Origin: an uncultured Clostridia bacterium
Lineage (GTDB): Bacteria; Bacillota; Clostridia; Christensenellales; CAG-917
DNA length: 64,000 bases
Assembly (NCBI GenBank): GCA_934277615.1
Contig: CAKQUV010000004.1
Span: forward strand, 1 to 64,000
Reading direction: 5' to 3'
The stretch's first letter is position 1; each line of letters starts with the position of its first letter. A program made the translations under genes and the position numbers. Shown piece after piece: positions 17,664 to 26,830 of this stretch. The notes under the pieces were generated by a model. That model ran no database searches and was not told the origin of the DNA. It saw only the letters and a program-made list of their open reading frames with translations.

Positions 17664-18305
17664 TCAATATTCGAGTATTTGCTCGGGCGTGTCTATAATC
17701 ACCTTTGCACCGCACTCCACAAGACGTGCTTTTCCGCGGAAGCCCCAACTCACCGCAATGAGGTCAAGACCTGCGTTTTTTGCGGTCTGCACGTCAACTT
17801 CGCTGTCGCCTATATAAACTGCGTCTTGCTTGCTTACGCCAAGCTCACCGAGCACGCTTTCAACTTCGTCGGGATAAGGCTTTTGGCGCACCCCGTCTTT
17901 TTGCCCCACAACCACGTCGAACAATCCGTCAAAATAGTCCTTTGCGAGCTTTTGCACCGCCTCATCCGCCTTGTTGGATATCACAGCGCACTTCGCTCCG
18001 CTCTCTTTGAGAGTGGCTATCACGTCTTTTATATGCGCATACGGCTTTGTATTGTCGGCGCAATGCTCCACGTAATATTCCTTGAATATCGCAAGCGCAC
18101 GCTTTTGAGTATCTTCGACCACACCCTCGGGCAAACTCAATCTCACGAGTCTTGCAATGCCGTTGCCCGTCCTATCCGCCACTTCGCTTTTTTCAAGCGT
18201 GGGATAACCGAACTTGCGCATAGTATAATTAACCGCGCGCCACAAGTCCGTCAATGTATCGAGTATCGTCCCGTCAAGATCAAAAATGTATAGTTTATAT
18301 TTCAT
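17664..18305 (-). CDS. HAD hydrolase, phosphoglycolate phosphatase-like
   Basis: 213 aa. HAD motifs: I DLDGTILDTLTDL near residue 9, II VISNKADEAVQ near 109, III KPYPDEVE near 141, IV VYIGDSEVDVQTAKNAGLD near 162. A helical cap (about residues 15-80) places it in the Gph/PGP subgroup, which dephosphorylates small phosphorylated metabolites. Substrate unproven. Complete gene; no obvious Shine-Dalgarno. Repeat R3 lies immediately upstream, so its promoter must be within or before R3. Confidence 0.88.
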   Translation of the reverse strand: MKYKLYIFDLDGTILDTLTDLWRAVNYTMRKFGYPTLEKSEVADRTGNGIARLVRLSLPEGVVEDTQKRALAIFKEYYVEHCADNTKPYAHIKDVIATLKESGAKCAVISNKADEAVQKLAKDYFDGLFDVVVGQKDGVRQKPYPDEVESVLGELGVSKQDAVYIGDSEVDVQTAKNAGLDLIAVSWGFRGKARLVECGAKVIIDTPEQILEY

Positions 18306-18321
18306 ATTTGTCTATCCCTTT

Positions 18322-18586
18322 AAACTGCAACTTTCCCCTTTCCTCATGGTGTTTCCCCTATTCCGTTCCCCCTCTGCACTTCGTTTGAGGGAACCCACGG
18401 AACTGCTCCGCAGGGGGACACACTCGGCACGCGCATAGACAAGTATCGTTCACTAATTATGCCACTCGTTCGCCAACGAAAAGAACAACACTCGTTGGCA
18501 CGCTTGTACTAATCGTCAAGCTTGGCGCTCGATACGGTCGGCGCCTTGCGCCTCCAACTCCGAATAGGCACATTCCGTTAATAAGT
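18322..18586 (-). repeat. Intergenic structured repeat, copy R3 (short)
   Basis: Minus-orientation copy with intact ends (CCGTTAATAAGT at 18575-18586 and the GGAAAGGGGAAAGTTGC end near 18325) but fewer inner blocks. It has the GGCG-CAAGG-CGCC stem, GCCAACGA/TCGTTGGC (18472-18499) and the TCCCCCT/AGGGGGA arm. The long nested hairpin, the GCGATTG stem and the GACACATTC stem are absent. From 18587 to 18666 are a GTGGGT/ACCCAC hairpin and an AATTATTAATT repeat. Confidence 0.8.
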
Positions 18587-18666
18587 AGCCTACGAATGAG
18601 TGTACATTCGGGTGTGGGTGTCCCACCCACAATTATTAATTATTAATTAGAATTTTTTCCCGCAAA

Positions 18667-19416
18667 TTAGTCTCCGTCGTAAACTTGGAAAAGCCTGTTT
18701 TTCATCATATATTGATTCATTTCTTTGAGGTCTTTTCCGTCGAATTTGCGCATACGTTGCACTCTTGCAGGAATGCCCGATACAAGCGTGAAATCGTCAA
18801 CGCTCTTCGTAACGATTGCACCCGTTGCCACAACCGCTCCCGTACCGAGTTTGACTCCCGGCAGTATGCTTGCGTTGGTGTACACTTTTGCATAAGGTCC
18901 TATTTCCACGCCATTGTATTCTCTTTGCATGTGGTCGTGTTCGCTGTGCGAGTGTGAGAAAATCTTGACGTATTCCGTGAGCATTGCAAAGTCGCCAAAC
19001 TTCACGCCGCCCTTGGAGTCGATATAGCAGCCGGCATTCCATGATACGTTGTCGCCGATTTCGATTTGGTTGGCATAATTGAATCTGCAGCCCTCGTTTG
19101 CCACAAACCCTACGCCGCATTTTTTGAAAAGCTTGCTTGCAATGATTTGTCTGAACGGCACGGCAAAAGCGCAGTTGACGCCGAGCGGAACTCTGTCAAT
19201 GCTTTCCCACAAAACGTGCAAATTGCGTTGCGCCTCGGTGTAGGGATTTTCATCCGACATAGGCATATAGTCGCCCCAAAGTTTGAAGGATTTTATAGTG
19301 TCCTCATCATAGCCTTCTATGCCAATAAGTTTGAGCGCAAGGACGGTATTTTTCGCGTCCATACCCTCGTCTACAAGTTTTTGAAAAACGTCAAGTTTGT
19401 TTTCAATTACGTCCAT
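18667..19416 (-). CDS. Left-handed beta-helix acyltransferase
   Basis: 249 aa. The N-terminal 70 residues are helical. Hexapeptide repeats follow, as in maltose/sugar O-acetyltransferases: FNYANQIEIGDNVSWNAGCY near residue 118, MLTEYVKIFSHSHSEHD near 145 (candidate catalytic His), and ASILPGVKLGTGAVVATGAI near 182. It would acetylate a sugar or related small molecule using acetyl-CoA. Acceptor unknown. It stands alone between R3 and galM. Confidence 0.8.
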   Translation of the reverse strand: MDVIENKLDVFQKLVDEGMDAKNTVLALKLIGIEGYDEDTIKSFKLWGDYMPMSDENPYTEAQRNLHVLWESIDRVPLGVNCAFAVPFRQIIASKLFKKCGVGFVANEGCRFNYANQIEIGDNVSWNAGCYIDSKGGVKFGDFAMLTEYVKIFSHSHSEHDHMQREYNGVEIGPYAKVYTNASILPGVKLGTGAVVATGAIVTKSVDDFTLVSGIPARVQRMRKFDGKDLKEMNQYMMKNRLFQVYDGD

Positions 19417-19549
19417 ATCCGTATTTTATCCTCTTGTTTTGCCATTATAAAGCGGCTTTTCTGTCATTTTATCCATTCATTTCCAACGATTCTTACATTG
19501 ATATAATCAATCGCCGAAAACGATTTTATTGTCAAAAGTTATAAAGTTT

Positions 19550-20572
19550 TTATCTTCTGATATCAAAAGCATACTTTGTATACGCCGTGTATTTTGCGCC
19601 TTTTTCAAGCGTCATACTGTCGAATTGCGGCACGTTGCAAGCGTTGGGATAGCCTTGCGTTTCCATGCAAAACGCGCTTTGATATCCGTACGTTTTCTTG
19701 CCTTTTAAGCCATCGAGGAAGTTGCCCGTATAGAATTGCATGCATTTTCTATCCGTGTATACGCTCATCTCTATTCCGCTGTTTTGCGAGTACGCAGAGG
19801 CGACTTTTCTCACGCCGCTTCCGCTCAACACGTAGTTGAAATCATACCCTCTCGCGACCTCAAGCATATGCTCTTTTGCCTTGATGTCTTTGCCAATTCT
19901 CTTTGCCGCCGTAAAGTCGAACGCAGTGCCTTTCACATCCCTAAGTTCGCCGTGAGGTATCAGTTCGTCATCGACAACCGTAACCTTATCGGCGCCTATA
20001 AACACCTCGTGATTTAACACTGTTTCAAACGTTCCGTCAAGATTGAAATAGGCGTGATTTGTAAGAGAACATATCGTGTCCTCGTCGCTTACCGCCTCAT
20101 ATCTGAGTTCCAAAGCGTTGTCGTTTGTAAGCGTATATGTTACGCTCACTTGCAAATTACCGGGGTATCCCTCCTCGCCGTCGGGTGATAATCTGGACAT
20201 TTTCACGCTGTCGCCGCCGACGATTTGAGCCGTCCACATTCTTGAATCGAAACCGACTTTTCCGCCGTGCAAGTGGTTGTTTCCGTCATTTTTATAGAGG
20301 TTGTATTCCTTGCCGTCGAGCACGAATTTTGCGCCGCCGATACGATTTCCGACTCTGCCGATAACCGCATTGAAATAGGGATTTTCATCTCTGAATCCGT
20401 CGGGCGTATCGAATCCTGCCACCACGTCAACTAGATCGCCGTTTTTATCTTTGACGTACAATTTGAATATACGAGCGCCGAAAGTGATGAGTTCCACTCT
20501 CATTCCGTTGTCGTTTTCTATTGCGTAAGTTTCAATACCGCTTGCGGATTTATTTATTAACTCTGCTTTCAC
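19550..20572 (-). CDS. galM: Aldose 1-epimerase (mutarotase)
   Basis: 340 aa cytosolic enzyme interconverting alpha and beta sugar anomers. Visible family sites: FNAVIGRVGNRI near residue 68, NNHLHGG near 98 (His), LTNHAYFNLDG near 170 (catalytic His) and CMETQGYPNA near 303 (catalytic Glu position). The start is GTG at 20572 with GAGGTG upstream, one base after the stop of the upstream lipoprotein gene, so the two are translationally coupled. No sugar transporter is adjacent. Confidence 0.92.
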   Translation of the reverse strand: MKAELINKSASGIETYAIENDNGMRVELITFGARIFKLYVKDKNGDLVDVVAGFDTPDGFRDENPYFNAVIGRVGNRIGGAKFVLDGKEYNLYKNDGNNHLHGGKVGFDSRMWTAQIVGGDSVKMSRLSPDGEEGYPGNLQVSVTYTLTNDNALELRYEAVSDEDTICSLTNHAYFNLDGTFETVLNHEVFIGADKVTVVDDELIPHGELRDVKGTAFDFTAAKRIGKDIKAKEHMLEVARGYDFNYVLSGSGVRKVASAYSQNSGIEMSVYTDRKCMQFYTGNFLDGLKGKKTYGYQSAFCMETQGYPNACNVPQFDSMTLEKGAKYTAYTKYAFDIRR

Positions 20573-20573
20573 T

Positions 20574-21686
20574 TTACACCTCGTCGTTTCTTTTTACTTC
20601 AACGAGCACGTCTTTCCCGACGTCGAGTCCTTCGAGCGTGCTGTTAAAAAGTTTTCCTTTCAATTCTTTGATTCTTGTATCGTCGAGAACGGCTGTTGGA
20701 TAAAAACCGTTTTCGTCCTCTTTTACGGGAGCAAAGAACGATTCAAACACCCAATCGAGCGTGAGATTATGTATATCTCCCACTTTTCCGTATTTATTCT
20801 GCATTCCTACGAGAATTGTCCAAACGGCGTTGTCGTAAAGTTTTTTCTTGCAAGCCGTTCTTCTTTGCGGTTCGTTTTCGAGGAATTGGTCGTATGCAAA
20901 CGGCATACCGGCATACACGTCCATAACGACGCCTCTGTTTGCAAGATACTGCATACAGTCTGCAAACACTTCCGTGGGAGATTTGCCGTTGACCTTCTCT
21001 CCTACGCCGTCGAGCGTTTCGTCTGTCGACTCGCCCGTAATCTGATAAAAGATATCTCCGAGATACGGATCCGCAAAAGTCATACGCGTAGGAACGATAT
21101 TCTTTTCTATAACGCCTTTTTCATACATCTTCGCAGTTATATACGCCGTGGCAAGTGCGGAATGTGCGCCGAAACTATGCGACACGAATCTGATTTCGTT
21201 TTCATAATCGGCAAAACAATCTATAAACTCTTTTGCAAAACGGCATCCTACGGAGTGACTTCCGTCAAATTCTATCCAAATTTTTTCAAACAGCGTTTCG
21301 AGGTCCTTTGCGTACCTTGCATAGTCTAGTACGCAAACGTTATATCCTTGTTCCGCCCAGCCTTTGCACACGGATTCCGACTTAAACGCGATTTCACCCT
21401 CGGCTGCGCCGCCCGGCAACCAACCGTGGAAATACACGATAGTCGGTTTGTTTTTGTCGAAATAACGCGAATCGAGATTTTTGGAATATCTGACATACTC
21501 GGCGTTGTCGTCAAGAAAATACAACCCGACGTCGCTTTGCAAATCCACGCTCAAATCCGTTTCGATTATTCCTTCATCGGCAGGGTTGTTTCCTTCCTTT
21601 TCTTTTCCGTCGTCGCAAGCGACAAGCGCAAACGCGCACGTTGCGATTATTGCTATTAACAGTATAAATACTACAATCTTTTTCAT
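20574..21686 (-). CDS. Lipoprotein with alpha/beta-hydrolase (lipase-like) domain
   Basis: 370 aa. The start at 21686 has AGAGG upstream and opens directly into a lipoprotein signal (MKKIVVFILLIAII) with lipobox ALVAC, so the mature protein is anchored outside the membrane. The hydrolase core has TIVYFHGWLPGGA (oxyanion segment) near residue 80, NVCVLDYARYAKDL near 115 and nucleophile elbow FVSHSFGAHSA near 160. That elbow has SHSFG where lipases have GHSLG. The substrate is likely a lipid or ester at the cell surface. It forms a unit with galM downstream. Confidence 0.75.
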   Translation of the reverse strand: MKKIVVFILLIAIIATCAFALVACDDGKEKEGNNPADEGIIETDLSVDLQSDVGLYFLDDNAEYVRYSKNLDSRYFDKNKPTIVYFHGWLPGGAAEGEIAFKSESVCKGWAEQGYNVCVLDYARYAKDLETLFEKIWIEFDGSHSVGCRFAKEFIDCFADYENEIRFVSHSFGAHSALATAYITAKMYEKGVIEKNIVPTRMTFADPYLGDIFYQITGESTDETLDGVGEKVNGKSPTEVFADCMQYLANRGVVMDVYAGMPFAYDQFLENEPQRRTACKKKLYDNAVWTILVGMQNKYGKVGDIHNLTLDWVFESFFAPVKEDENGFYPTAVLDDTRIKELKGKLFNSTLEGLDVGKDVLVEVKRNDEV

Positions 21687-21715
21687 GACAAACCTCTTAT
21701 AATCTTTGCCGCGGC

Positions 21716-23149
21716 TCACTTTCTATCGAGCACGCAAAGCACCTCGACGTTGCTTGTCTGAGGGAACATATCGTATGGCGTAATACGCCTGACAGTATAT
21801 CGGTCGGAGAGAATTTTCAAATCCCTTGCAAGCGTTTGCGGATTGCAACTGACGTACACGATTTTGGCAAAATTCGCCTTCTTTGCACCTTCAAGAACGT
21901 CTTTGTCGCAGCCCTTTCTCGGCGGATCGAGAATAAGCGCCGAGGGCTTTGAAATTGTTTTTCGCTCACCCAGATAATAAGGCGACGACGTAATTTCTTC
22001 GGGTAATTCCTCATCGTTTTTCAATGCGTTTTTTTCCGCTTTTTCGCTCATATTTCGCATAAAATCGAGCGCGTCAGCGCAAACGTCGGTTACTCTGCTA
22101 TCGAGAGATAGCGATTTCATAAGCGCGTTTGCGTTTTTTGTCGCGTCGGGAACAATCTCGACTGCGGTGATTTTGCTGTTTTTCAGCCTTGTCGCAATCT
22201 GCGCCGTCAAAAGACCTACGCCCGAATATAGTTCCACTATATCGCCGTCAAAGTCTGCAAGCACTCCGCATACGTCGTCGTATATGGCGTCGCGCACGTC
22301 GTTGTTGACCTGCAAGAAACTGAGCGGCGATACCACCGCTTCGAAAGTGCCGAGATTCTGCTTGATTTCCTTGCCATAGACAAGTTTTGCCTCGTCGCCG
22401 AAAATGGCGTTGGTGTTCTTGGTGTTCTCGCTGATATAGACCGCAACTTTCGGAAAATCCTCTTCGAGTTTTTGGCAAAGCGCGGCGAGGTTCGGCACTC
22501 TCGAGCCGTTGATTACAAGCGTTACGGTGAGCGTGTCCAGCATTCTTGCCACAAGGTGTCTTAAAAGCCCTTTGCGAGATATCTCGTCATAAACGGATAT
22601 CGAATTGTTGTTTGCCCACTCCGAAACGTCAGCCATAAGCGTTGCCGCCCACTCGCCGTGGAGGGGGCACCATTTCATTGGCACGACGCTGTGCGAGCGT
22701 TTTCCAAAGAAGCCGAGCGTAACTCTTCCGCTCTTACTCTTGTAGCCGAAAGGCAGGGATATTTTGTTGCGATACTCCCAGTCGTTGAGGCGAACAACGT
22801 CGTCGACCTCTATATCCAAGCCTGCGATTTTCTTGACTGCGTTTTGCACGGATTGTTTTTTTATTTCAAGTTGGCAATCCACGGAAAGATGCTGCAAATC
22901 GCAACCGCCGCAACGTCCGAAATACGTACATTTGGGTTTTATCCTGTCTTTTGATACGGATAAAACCTCGATTAGGTCGGCAAAGGCATAATCTTTCTTT
23001 GCATGGCGCACTCTTGCACGGACGACTTCGCCCTTGATTGCAAACGGCACAAATACGGCATAGGAATTTATTTTGACAATCCCTTCGCCGTCGCTTGCAA
23101 AGTCCACGACTTCGCCTTCTATAACGTCGCCTTCATAAACTCTTAGCAC
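21716..23149 (-). CDS. 23S rRNA (uracil-C5)-methyltransferase, RlmD/RlmCD-like
   Basis: 477 aa. N-terminal TRAM domain (residues 1-60), an iron-sulfur cluster site KCTYFGRCGGCDLQH near residue 73, and a SAM-binding core with IVELYSGVGLLTAQIA near 307. The catalytic end has ILDPPRKGCDKD near 412 and VSCNPQTLARD near 440 (catalytic Cys). A charged insert of about 35 residues (EKNALKNDEELPEE) sits before the DPPR motif and is not typical. It overlaps the upstream esterase gene by 7 bp. Which uridine is modified cannot be told from sequence. Confidence 0.9.
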   Translation of the reverse strand: MLRVYEGDVIEGEVVDFASDGEGIVKINSYAVFVPFAIKGEVVRARVRHAKKDYAFADLIEVLSVSKDRIKPKCTYFGRCGGCDLQHLSVDCQLEIKKQSVQNAVKKIAGLDIEVDDVVRLNDWEYRNKISLPFGYKSKSGRVTLGFFGKRSHSVVPMKWCPLHGEWAATLMADVSEWANNNSISVYDEISRKGLLRHLVARMLDTLTVTLVINGSRVPNLAALCQKLEEDFPKVAVYISENTKNTNAIFGDEAKLVYGKEIKQNLGTFEAVVSPLSFLQVNNDVRDAIYDDVCGVLADFDGDIVELYSGVGLLTAQIATRLKNSKITAVEIVPDATKNANALMKSLSLDSRVTDVCADALDFMRNMSEKAEKNALKNDEELPEEITSSPYYLGERKTISKPSALILDPPRKGCDKDVLEGAKKANFAKIVYVSCNPQTLARDLKILSDRYTVRRITPYDMFPQTSNVEVLCVLDRK

Positions 23150-24366
23150 TCTATCTTACCTTTCAAAGCCTTTTTGTAGTTGTTCATAAACTTCTCCACT
23201 CTGGCATAGCCCTTGCTCATATCCATGCCCTTTTCCGCCTCTTTCTTTGCGTACCAGCCATAGAGCGCAAGCATATCTTTTCTTGCCGGCGAGAACGGGA
23301 AACGCAGCACGTAGCAGTGTGCGGATTGGAAGAGATTTTTGCCTACGCGATACTCGTTTTCAACCCCTGCTTTGTCAAGTGCTTTTGCCATTCGTTTTGC
23401 CTCTCCGAAGCAAAGCGGATCAGTCATACCGCCGTTGTTGTACATAGGCGGAAAATCGGGATTGAGCCAATTGTACGGATCGCTTTGTTTGTAGAACTTC
23501 CAATTCCTAAACGCCTTGCGCGATTTTTGTCCCGAGAAATAGCGCACCATAAACAAGTGCGTAAACGGTATGCGATACATAACCTCGAAACTGAACGCAC
23601 CGCTTATTGCTATAAGTGCCACGGGCTTGGTTTTAAGCTCGGGCAAACCGAGATCTTGTCTATACTCGGGCACGGAAACCATACAACCGATGCACGCCGC
23701 CATATGTCCGCCCGACGAGTCGCCCGTAATTGTGATATTGTCCTTATCGATACCGTATTCGTCGGCGTGGTCGCAAAGGAAGTTGTATGCGTCGGCGCAA
23801 TCCTCGAGGTCTTTGGGGAAAAACACTTCCGGACAAAGTCTGTGGTCTATAACAGCAACCACCGCGCCCATAACCGCAAAACATCTTGCGTATCCGTCGC
23901 GGCGACGACGATTGTGTATCATCCATCCGCCGCCGGGGATATCCATAACGAGCGGCGCTTTCTCGGCAATCGGATGCGACGGGAGATAGATGTCCATATG
24001 CAAATCCATTCCGTCCACACTCTTATATACGACGTCCTTAATCACCTTAATTTCGTCATTGAACGGCGTCCTTCCGTTGGGGATTGCTCTCGACTCTTCC
24101 ACGACGTCGAAAACGTCCGCCATAAACGGACGGCGCATCATACCGTATTCTTTTCTGAATTTCTTTTCAAGCCTCTTGTCGAGCGCTTTCATTGCGTGCT
24201 TGTTTGCCTTATATTCGGCTTTGAGATCACGCACTTTGGAGCGATACTCGCTCATACTCAAATTTTCGTCGTCGCCCGCCTCTACAACCTTGTCGACAAA
24301 CTCTTTTTTGAGCGTTTTTTTATCTCTCCTGTACCAAACGGCAAAGAAATCTTTTTGTTCCGCCAT
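23143..24366 (-). CDS. Alpha/beta-hydrolase, hormone-sensitive-lipase-like esterase
   Basis: 407 aa. A helical N-terminal region of about 115 residues precedes the hydrolase. The oxyanion motif is DIPGGGWMIH near residue 141, with Pro where the family usually has His. The nucleophile is GDSSGG near 217, with candidate acid MTDPLC near 337 and His SAHCYVL near 366. It is likely cytosolic and acts on short acyl esters. AAGGAGGG precedes the ATG. It overlaps the methyltransferase gene downstream. Confidence 0.8.
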   Translation of the reverse strand: MAEQKDFFAVWYRRDKKTLKKEFVDKVVEAGDDENLSMSEYRSKVRDLKAEYKANKHAMKALDKRLEKKFRKEYGMMRRPFMADVFDVVEESRAIPNGRTPFNDEIKVIKDVVYKSVDGMDLHMDIYLPSHPIAEKAPLVMDIPGGGWMIHNRRRRDGYARCFAVMGAVVAVIDHRLCPEVFFPKDLEDCADAYNFLCDHADEYGIDKDNITITGDSSGGHMAACIGCMVSVPEYRQDLGLPELKTKPVALIAISGAFSFEVMYRIPFTHLFMVRYFSGQKSRKAFRNWKFYKQSDPYNWLNPDFPPMYNNGGMTDPLCFGEAKRMAKALDKAGVENEYRVGKNLFQSAHCYVLRFPFSPARKDMLALYGWYAKKEAEKGMDMSKGYARVEKFMNNYKKALKGKIEC

Positions 24367-24400
24367 AATTTTCCCTCCTTATGCGCGAAAATGCGTTTTG

Positions 24401-24427
24401 GGCACGACATTACAAAAATGCCGTGCC
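24401..24427 (-). terminator. Possible terminator after PPi-phosphofructokinase gene
   Basis: GGCACGgCATT pairs with AATGtCGTGCC (minus-strand reading; lower case marks a G-U wobble) around TTTGT. Only a weak T-rich tail follows. The G-U pair favours the minus strand. Confidence 0.45.
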
Positions 24428-24461
24428 GAACGCCGTGAAATCATTATATTTTTAAACTCGG

Positions 24462-25715
24462 TTATTTGCCTGCATAGACCTTTTTGAGTCTTGCAAATCT
24501 GGGAAGTCCGTTTTCGAGCGGAGCTTTTGCGTCGCCTTGAATGAGCGGAAGCGCATACTCGATAAACTCGTCGCTTACATATGTGCCGTCGTTGATAATC
24601 CACTCGAGCGGAACTTTCTTCTCGGTATTTGCCGCAAGTTCGAGAGGCATAAGCACGTTTTTGCAAACGTAGTTACCGTTCTCGTCTTTTTCGCGCTTGA
24701 AAATGACCATTTTGTCCGTTTCGCCCTCGCATGCGCTCTTGACTGCGAATGCGCCTGCGTTGAACGCTTCTTCAACGTCGTTTTCGGAAGCGAGGTGAGC
24801 GCCGCATCTTTGCATAAGGCTGAGCTCGATACCTCTTGTCTTGAATCCGGTTTTCTCTTTGATGAGGTTGGCAAGTATGGAAGCAACGCCGCCGAGTTGC
24901 GCATGTCCGAAACTATCTCTTGCCGCCGCCGCGCCTACGCTTTCGCAAATGAGCGTGCCGTTTTTGTCGTGAATACCCTCTGAAACCACTGCGATGCACT
25001 TGTTGTTGTTTCTTGCGCAAACCGCCTTTACGTCCTCGACGAATTTATCCACGTCAAAGTCGATTTCCGGCAAATAAATGAGGTCTGCGCCAAGTCCGTT
25101 TACGCCTGCCAACGCAGCAGCCGCCGTGAGCCAACCTGCGTGTCTGCCCATAGCCTCGATGACGCATACCATAGGCGTGTCGTACACTTTTGCGTCGAGA
25201 TTGACTTCCATTGTGGTGGTTGCGATATATTTTGCCGCGCTTGCATAGCCCGGGCAATGGTCAGTGCCGTAAAGGTCGTTGTCGATGGTTTTGGGAACGC
25301 CCACCACGTTGCACTCATAGCCTACCGATTGCAAATACTTGCTGATTTTGTTGCAAGTGTCCATGCTGTCGTTGCCGCCGTTGTAGAAGAAATAACGCAC
25401 GTTGTACTTTTTGAATACTTCCAGAATGCGCCTGTAATCGGTGTCGTCAACGGACGCGTCTTTGAGCTTATAACGCACGGAGCCGAGTGCCGATGACGGC
25501 GTGTATTTAAGCAATTCGAGTTCTTTTGCGTCCTCTTTGGACATGTCGAAGAATTTTTCGTTGAGAAGTCCGACAATGCCGTGCTCAAGACCATAGACAG
25601 CCGTGATGTTGTCTTGTTTGAGCGCCTCGGTAAATACGCCTGCCGCGCTGCTGTTGATGACGGAAGTCGGACCGCCGCTTTGTCCGAACATACATGCGCC
25701 TTTCAAGTTTTTCAT
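24462..25715 (-). CDS. Pyrophosphate-type 6-phosphofructokinase
   Basis: 417 aa, group of PPi-dependent fructose-6-phosphate phosphotransferases: GQSGGPTSVINSSAAG at the N-terminus, GGNDSMDT near residue 105, the PPi-type lysine in PKTIDNDL near 131, and AMGRHAGWLTAAAALAG near 175. The residue that blocks ATP in classic PPi enzymes (GGDDS) is Asn here, as in some bacterial members, so donor preference should be tested. It is cotranscribed 57 bp downstream of pfkA. It can run reversibly in glycolysis and gluconeogenesis and saves ATP. Confidence 0.9.
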   Translation of the reverse strand: MKNLKGACMFGQSGGPTSVINSSAAGVFTEALKQDNITAVYGLEHGIVGLLNEKFFDMSKEDAKELELLKYTPSSALGSVRYKLKDASVDDTDYRRILEVFKKYNVRYFFYNGGNDSMDTCNKISKYLQSVGYECNVVGVPKTIDNDLYGTDHCPGYASAAKYIATTTMEVNLDAKVYDTPMVCVIEAMGRHAGWLTAAAALAGVNGLGADLIYLPEIDFDVDKFVEDVKAVCARNNNKCIAVVSEGIHDKNGTLICESVGAAAARDSFGHAQLGGVASILANLIKEKTGFKTRGIELSLMQRCGAHLASENDVEEAFNAGAFAVKSACEGETDKMVIFKREKDENGNYVCKNVLMPLELAANTEKKVPLEWIINDGTYVSDEFIEYALPLIQGDAKAPLENGLPRFARLKKVYAGK

Positions 25716-25772
25716 ATTATCTCCTTTTCGCTTTTGCGATTCCGCTTTGTGCGGATATATATGTTTTTATTT

Positions 25773-26759
25773 TTATCTACTGATGATTTGTGCAAGCTCG
25801 TAAAGTTTTTCGTCAAAGCCTTTCTTGCATGCCAGAGCCTCGATAACCGTGGTATCGAAAATTTCACCGCCCTTGATGCCTATAACTCTGCCGCTTTGTC
25901 CGCATTCGACAAGTTCCACCGCTCTGCATGCCATTTTTGCCGCAAGAACTCTGTCCTCAACCGTCGGAATGCCGCCTCTTTGCATCCATTTGAGCGCCAT
26001 ATGGTTGACGCGTCTGCCCGTTGCGTCGCTTATCTTTTGGGTAAGCTCGTCGGTAAGCTCCGTCTTGCCTTCAGCAAGCACGATGATAGATGAAGATTTG
26101 CCCTTGTCAAAGCCTTGCTTGATTGTTTGCGCCACTTCGTCGACGTCTGTGGGCACTTCCGGCACGATAACGTATTCCGCACCGCCGGCAACCGCGCTGT
26201 TGAGAGCAATGTTTCCGCACTCTCTGCCCATAACTTCCAAAATCATAATTCTGTCGTGCGAAGTGATTGTGTCGCGCAATTTGAGGATTGCGTCGACAAC
26301 CGTGTTGCACGCCGTATCGAAACCTATCGTGGAATCGGTATACCCCATATCGTTGTCGATTGTGCCGGGGATGCCGATGACGTTGAGAGGCGTGTTTTCA
26401 TGCATCGCTTCCATGCCTCTGAAAGAGCCGTCGCCGCCAATGACGATAAGGTTGTTGATACCCTTTGAAAGAAGGTTGTCAACCGCCTTGAGCATTACGT
26501 CTTTGTCCTTGAACTCGGGGCATCTGGACGAACGCAAAATCGTGCCGCCTGCGTGTACGCAGTTGGATACTGATGAGTATTCCATTTTGAAAATTTCATC
26601 GTTGACGAGACCTTTGTAGCCGTGCTTTACGCCATATACTTCATAGCCTTGATTGAGTGCATAACGCACGCAAGCACGTACGCAAGCGTTCATACCGCTG
26701 GCGTCGCCGCCGCTTGTAAGCACCGCAACTTTTTTGATGCCGGAATTGTTTTTTGCCAT
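25773..26759 (-). CDS. pfkA: ATP-dependent 6-phosphofructokinase
   Basis: 328 aa, full length for the bacterial allosteric enzyme. Motifs: TSGGDASGMNACVRA near residue 15 (usual GGDAPGMN with Ser for Pro), GGDGSFRG near 103 (Gly at the ATP-specific position), PGTIDND near 126 (Gly, not the Lys of PPi enzymes), and EVMGRECG near 165. It phosphorylates fructose 6-phosphate in glycolysis. AGAGGTT precedes the ATG. First gene of a two-phosphofructokinase operon; R4 lies upstream. Confidence 0.95.
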   Translation of the reverse strand: MAKNNSGIKKVAVLTSGGDASGMNACVRACVRYALNQGYEVYGVKHGYKGLVNDEIFKMEYSSVSNCVHAGGTILRSSRCPEFKDKDVMLKAVDNLLSKGINNLIVIGGDGSFRGMEAMHENTPLNVIGIPGTIDNDMGYTDSTIGFDTACNTVVDAILKLRDTITSHDRIMILEVMGRECGNIALNSAVAGGAEYVIVPEVPTDVDEVAQTIKQGFDKGKSSSIIVLAEGKTELTDELTQKISDATGRRVNHMALKWMQRGGIPTVEDRVLAAKMACRAVELVECGQSGRVIGIKGGEIFDTTVIEALACKKGFDEKLYELAQIISR

Positions 26760-26830
26760 ATTGGTAACCTCTATTTAAAAAGTTTATTTTCTATTTTCGC
26801 ACTCATTCGGAGCACACTTATTTTCATTAT

